DNA of 38,275 bases, from contig JAGWNU010000012.1 in the NCBI GenBank assembly GCA_028871175.1, forward strand, positions 1-38,275. The letters are read 5' to 3'. The position numbers and the translations under genes were made by a program. Below are positions 34,807 through 38,275 of the stretch, piece after piece (position 1 is the first letter of the stretch; the number at the start of each line of letters is the position of its first letter). This DNA is from Burkholderiaceae bacterium (GTDB lineage: Bacteria > Pseudomonadota > Gammaproteobacteria > Burkholderiales > Burkholderiaceae). The notes under the pieces were generated by a model, which saw nothing but the letters and a program-made list of their open reading frames with translations, was not told the origin of the DNA and did not search any database.

Positions 34807-36321
34807 ATGCGTACCGCTCGATCCCTCCATGCCTTGCGTTTGCTGTGTGTTGCCGCCGTTGTGGCGGTGGGAGGGGCACTGGTGCCGGCCCACGCGCAGA
34901 ATCCCGTTGGTGGCGGGGCCGCGGGTACTTACGGTCTGCCCGACTTCGCCGATCTGGTGGAGAAGGTCAGTCCTGCCGTCGTCAATATTCGCACCACCGA
35001 AAAGGTGCGCATGCGGAACGGCCCGAGCGATGACGACATGGCCGAGTTCTTTCGCCGGTTCTTTGGTGTGCCCATGCCGGGCGTGCCGGGGCAGGGGCAG
35101 GGGCAGAAGCGGCGCAACGCACCACCCCAACAGGAAGAGGAGCAGAGCCGCGGCGTCGGCTCCGGATTCATCATTTCGGGCGACGGTTATATCCTGACCA
35201 ACGCACACGTGGTCGAGGGTGCCGAGACGATCTACGTTACGCTGCTCGACAAGCGTGAATTCAAGGCCAAGGTCATTGGCCTGGACAAGCGGACCGACGT
35301 CGCGCTGGTCAAAGTGGACGCGTCAGCGCTGCCAAGCCTGAAGCTCGGCGATTCTGACAGGGTTCGCGTGGGCGAGTGGGTTCTCGCCATTGGATCGCCG
35401 TTCGGGCTGGATAACACGGTCACCGCCGGCATCGTGTCTGCCAAGGGGCGGGATACCGGTGACTACCTGCCGTTCATCCAGTCCGATGTGGCGGTCAATC
35501 CGGGCAACTCTGGCGGCCCGCTGATCAACCTGCGTGGCGAGGTGATCGGGATCAACAACCAGATCTACAGCCAGAGCGGCGGTTACATGGGCATTTCGTT
35601 TTCGATCCCGATCGATGAGGCGATGCGTGTGGCTGAGCAGCTCAAGACGCAAGGCCGGGTCACGCGCGGCCGCATTGGTGTGGCGATTGACAATGTGCCG
35701 AAGGACGCCGCCGAGTCGCTCGGCCTGGGCCGTGCGCGCGGGGCATATGTGGGTAACGTCGAATCGGGCGGTCCTGCCGACAAGGCAGGCATTGAGGCGG
35801 GTGACATCGTCCTGAAGTTCAATGGCCGAGACATCGAAAAGGCAGGCGATCTGCAGCGTCAGGTTGGCGAATCCAAGCCGGGCACGCGTGCAACCGTGCA
35901 AGTCTGGCGCAAGGGTACGACGCGCGATCTGGCGGTGACCGTGGCAGAGCTGCCGTCCGATGCCAAGGTTGCGCAGCGCAGTAAGGGGCCGCAGCCAGAC
36001 AGCAGCCAGCAAGGTCCGGGCAAGCCGAATGCGCTGGGTCTGGTGGTGGCGGATCTGTCTGAAGGCGCCCAGCGCGAGTTCAAAACAAAGTCGGGTGTCG
36101 AGGTGCTGGTGGCCGAAGGGCCGGCCGCACGCGTGGGTATCCGCCCCGGCGACCTGATCCTGCGGGTAGGCGATACCGATATCGCGAGCGCCAAGCAGTT
36201 CAACGAAGTGGTCGGCCGGCTTGACAAGAATCGCATGGTGGCGGTGTTTGTCCGCAGGGGCGATGCCACCCAGGTGGTGACGATGCGCCCTAGCACGGCG
36301 CGTTCGGGTGGCGGGCAGTGA
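34807..36321 (+). CDS. mucD: Periplasmic serine protease MucD/DegP
   Basis: A 504-residue HtrA-family protease and chaperone that removes misfolded envelope proteins. A signal peptide ends after AHA at residue 30. The trypsin-like domain has the triad H134 (LTNAHVVEGAE), D164 (RTDVALVKVD) and S235 (NPGNSGGPLI). Two PDZ domains follow (~280-390 and ~410-500). A Gly/Gln-rich linker (PGVPGQGQGQKRR) lies in the LA loop. I chose the ATG at 34807 with GGGGAG upstream; an in-frame ATG at 34783 adds only MFLFRGAF. Its stop overlaps the next GTG by 4 bases. It acts downstream of the sigma-E regulon, and the rpoE-rseA-rseB-mucD order lacks mucC. Confidence 0.95.
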   Translation: MRTARSLHALRLLCVAAVVAVGGALVPAHAQNPVGGGAAGTYGLPDFADLVEKVSPAVVNIRTTEKVRMRNGPSDDDMAEFFRRFFGVPMPGVPGQGQGQKRRNAPPQQEEEQSRGVGSGFIISGDGYILTNAHVVEGAETIYVTLLDKREFKAKVIGLDKRTDVALVKVDASALPSLKLGDSDRVRVGEWVLAIGSPFGLDNTVTAGIVSAKGRDTGDYLPFIQSDVAVNPGNSGGPLINLRGEVIGINNQIYSQSGGYMGISFSIPIDEAMRVAEQLKTQGRVTRGRIGVAIDNVPKDAAESLGLGRARGAYVGNVESGGPADKAGIEAGDIVLKFNGRDIEKAGDLQRQVGESKPGTRATVQVWRKGTTRDLAVTVAELPSDAKVAQRSKGPQPDSSQQGPGKPNALGLVVADLSEGAQREFKTKSGVEVLVAEGPAARVGIRPGDLILRVGDTDIASAKQFNEVVGRLDKNRMVAVFVRRGDATQVVTMRPSTARSGGGQ

Positions 36322-36593
36322 TCGAACTGACGCTGTACGGTCGCTCTTACTGCCACCTGTGCGATGACATGAAACTCGCGCTGGAGCCACTCCGGCATGG
36401 CTTTCGTTTTGTCTTGCATGAGGTGGATGTCGACAGCGATCCTGCGCTCGAGGACCGCTTTGGCGAGCTGGTGCCGGTGCTGATGACGGGCGCGCCACAC
36501 ATGTCTGTTGATGGAGCCATTGAGTTGTGTCACTACTTCCTTGATGTGGCCGTCGTGCGGAAATGGCTTGCGGCGCAGACGCCCAGCCTTTGA
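36318..36593 (+). CDS. Glutaredoxin-like thiol-disulfide protein (DUF836)
   Basis: A 91-residue thioredoxin-fold protein with a C12-x2-C15 motif (GRSYCHLCDDM) near the N-terminus and VPVLMTGAPH as the cis-proline strand. This pattern fits the glutaredoxin-2-like/DUF836 family. The start is a GTG at 36318 that overlaps the mucD stop (GTGA), so translation is coupled. Small thioredoxin-fold genes at this position between mucD and lepA are common in the group. Substrate unknown. Confidence 0.87.
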   Translation: MIELTLYGRSYCHLCDDMKLALEPLRHGFRFVLHEVDVDSDPALEDRFGELVPVLMTGAPHMSVDGAIELCHYFLDVAVVRKWLAAQTPSL

Positions 36594-36640
36594 CGTGACA
36601 CTGCCGCAAAAAGAGGCGCAGGAAGCCCCCTGAAATCCGG

Positions 36641-36646
36641 TAAAAT
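36641..36646 (+). promoter_or_regulatory. Candidate -10 element before lepA
   Basis: TAAAAT in CCGGTAAAATCGCC lies about 165 bases before the lepA ATG, in an otherwise gene-free stretch of 215 bases (36594-36808). No -35 is obvious. Confidence 0.3.
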
Positions 36647-36808
36647 CGCCTGTTAGCGCCGATTTTTGCGTCGCATGATTTTTGTGCGTGACCTCGGCAT
36701 CGACTCCAATACCTCCCGCCGGCGCCGTCCACCGCGCGCCGGCCATGCCGGAGCCGCTTCGCGTCCCGGCAGACGCGCCCGGGATGGGCGCGCTTTTCGA
36801 CGCATTCG

Positions 36809-38275
36809 ATGGACAATATCCGCAATTTTTCGATCATCGCGCACATCGACCACGGCAAATCGACGCTCGCCGACCGCATGCTGGAGCTCACCGGCACGAT
36901 CGAGCCGCGGCGCATGCAGAGCCAGGTGCTCGATAGGATGGACCTTGAACGCGAACGCGGCATCACCATCAAGATGCAGCCGGTGCGGATGAACTGGAAC
37001 TACAGAGGTGAAACCTATGTATTGAATCTCATCGATACGCCCGGCCATGTCGACTTCGCGTATGAAGTATCCCGCGCGCTCTCTGCCGTCGAAGGCGTCA
37101 TCCTGCTGGTCGACTCGACGCAAGGCGTGGAGGCGCAGACGCTCTCGGTATTGTCGGTCGCGCGCGAGCTCGGCCTTGTGATCATTCCGGTCGTGTCCAA
37201 GATCGACGCGCCGCATGCGCGCGTCGAAGACATCCGCAGCGAGCTTGCGCTCTTGCTCGGTTGCGAGGAAGCCGACGTGCTCGGCGCCTCCGGCAAGACG
37301 GGTGAAGGCGTCGCCGAAGTGCTCGACAGGATCATCGAGCAGGTGCCGCCGCCCCGCGAGCATATGCAAGGCACGCAAGGCCTCATCTTCGACTTCGCGT
37401 ACTCGGATCATCGCGGCGTCATCGTGTATCTGCGCATCTTCGGCGGCAGCATCAAGAAGGGCGATGCGCTGCGCTTCGTCGGCGCGGGAGCCGACTTCAC
37501 CGCGCTTGAGATCGGCGTGCTCACGCCGGACGAATCCCCGCGGGAGAGCCTGACGGCCGGCGAGATCGGCTACATCGTCACGGGCATCAAACGCCCCGGC
37601 ATCGCGCGCGTCGGCGATACGATCACATCGCAGAGGCATCCCGCGCCCGGCCTTGCCGGCTATCGCGCGCCTACTCCCGTCATCTGGGCGAGCGTCTACC
37701 CCGAAAGCCAAGATGATCTGCCGCTTCTGCGCCAGTCGCTCGAGCGATTGCGTCTTTCGGATTCGTCGCTCTCGTACGAAGAAGAGTCTTCGGGCGTCAT
37801 GGGCAAAGGGTTCCGCTGCGGCTTTCTCGGGATGCTTCATATGGAGATCATCACTGAGCGTTTGCGGCGCGAATTCAATATGGATCTTGTCGTCACGATG
37901 CCCACGACCGTCTACGAAGTCACACACATGGACGGCACTATCGAGGAAGTGTATGCGCCAGCGCGTTTTCCTGATGACGGTACGGCAAAGCGCGTGCGCG
38001 AGCTCTGGACCAAGATCGAAGTCATGACGCCGCCGGAGTATCTCGGCGCCGTCTCGCAGCTTCTCCACGATCACGAGGCCAATGTCGGCGATACCGAGAC
38101 GCTGCCCGACGGCAAGATGCAGATCTTGGCGGAAATGCCCCTGCGAGAGCTTATGCGCGGCTTTTTCGACAAGCTCAAAAGTATTTCGAGCGGTTTCGCA
38201 TCCCTTTCATACAAGATTATGGGTCTGCGCGATGCGGATGTCGTGCGGCTCGATATTCTCGTTGCCGAAGAGCTT
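36809..38275 (+). CDS. lepA: Elongation factor 4 (LepA), 3' truncated; non-native body
   Basis: LepA is a ribosome-associated GTPase of the EF-G class involved in translation initiation and back-translocation. The frame is open from ATG 36809 to the window edge: 489 of about 600 codons. The P-loop AHIDHGKS is at 11-18, G3 DTPGH at 76-80, and G4 at 130-133 reads SKID where most LepA proteins have NKID. FRCGFLGMLHMEI marks domain III/IV. Synteny (after grx) is right for native lepA, and residues 1-23 fit. Beyond that the protein is unlike betaproteobacterial LepA: EPRRMQSQVLDRMD and MQPVRMNWN replace SDREMEAQVLDSMD and AQTAAL. Leucine codons change too (about 22 CTC, 13 CTT, 11 CTG, against 21 CTG of 30 in fabF). 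It is LepA; its origin is discussed in the findings. Confidence 0.9.
   Translation, partial: MDNIRNFSIIAHIDHGKSTLADRMLELTGTIEPRRMQSQVLDRMDLERERGITIKMQPVRMNWNYRGETYVLNLIDTPGHVDFAYEVSRALSAVEGVILLVDSTQGVEAQTLSVLSVARELGLVIIPVVSKIDAPHARVEDIRSELALLLGCEEADVLGASGKTGEGVAEVLDRIIEQVPPPREHMQGTQGLIFDFAYSDHRGVIVYLRIFGGSIKKGDALRFVGAGADFTALEIGVLTPDESPRESLTAGEIGYIVTGIKRPGIARVGDTITSQRHPAPGLAGYRAPTPVIWASVYPESQDDLPLLRQSLERLRLSDSSLSYEEESSGVMGKGFRCGFLGMLHMEIITERLRREFNMDLVVTMPTTVYEVTHMDGTIEEVYAPARFPDDGTAKRVRELWTKIEVMTPPEYLGAVSQLLHDHEANVGDTETLPDGKMQILAEMPLRELMRGFFDKLKSISSGFASLSYKIMGLRDADVVRLDILVAEEL

Noticed and set aside
35323-36972. A 549-residue open frame antisense to mucD and the glutaredoxin gene
   Set aside because: It lies opposite two well-supported genes and crosses their junction; the low-complexity translation indicates a shadow.

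Overview
The window looks like a high-GC betaproteobacterial chromosome of the Burkholderiaceae, most likely Ralstonia or a close relative. The basis is gene content, the order hscA-fdx-iscX, prfB-SDR-lysS and rne / rluC ... yceD-rpmF-plsX-fabHDG-acpP-fabF-rpoE-rseA-rseB-mucD-grx-lepA, and CTG/GCC-rich codon use. It is core chromosome: I see no insertion sequence, prophage, CRISPR array, rRNA or tRNA. The exception is the last 1.4 kb, where the lepA reading frame does not look betaproteobacterial.

Layout. 1-2182 (+): the end of an isc operon (hscA, ferredoxin fdx, iscX) closed by a terminator. 2208-2951 (-): a glycine-zipper membrane-anchored protein. 3174-6658 (-): prfB with its programmed +1 frameshift, a short-chain dehydrogenase and lysS. 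6829-12841 (+): pncB, a LutC-like LUD protein, a NhaD/CitMHS-type antiporter, a D-2-hydroxyacid dehydrogenase and rmuC. 12869-16440 (-): a small two-helix membrane protein and the molybdenum cofactor genes moaA-mobA-moeA. 16565-19591 (-): RNase E. 19592-20325: 734 bp without a gene but with hairpins. 20326-23516 (+): rluC, a HAD phosphatase, a small Rieske protein and an SppA-type protease, tightly packed. 23520-24851 (-): a tetrapyrrole-methylase-family methyltransferase and a Maf/YceF pyrophosphatase. 24891-31654 (+): yceD, rpmF and the fatty acid/phospholipid genes plsX, fabH, fabD, fabG, acpP, fabF. 31705-36593 (+): a small membrane protein, then the sigma-E envelope stress module rpoE-rseA-rseB-mucD and a glutaredoxin-like gene. 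36809-end (+): lepA, cut by the window edge.

How the parts fit. Fe-S assembly (HscA, Fdx, IscX) supplies cluster proteins such as MoaA and the Rieske protein. MoaA, MobA and MoeA act at the first and last stages of molybdenum cofactor synthesis. The plsX-fab block makes fatty acids and phospholipid precursors, and the adjacent sigma-E module watches the envelope. Several genes serve RNA and translation (RF2, LysRS, RNase E, RluC, L32, YceD, LepA).

The main anomaly is lepA. Its first ~25 codons are universally conserved, but after that the protein and its leucine codon choice differ sharply from the rest of the window and resemble LepA of candidate-phyla (Parcubacteria-like) bacteria. A chimeric metagenome assembly joined at the conserved GTP-binding site is the simplest explanation. 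A xenologous replacement is the exciting but less likely one. Other points of interest are non-coding: a 12-bp-arm stem-loop between acpP and fabF, an 18-bp perfect palindrome between fabG and acpP, a terminator between rpmF and plsX, a stem-loop before rpmF, and a terminator-like hairpin in the empty region upstream of rne with no gene to terminate.
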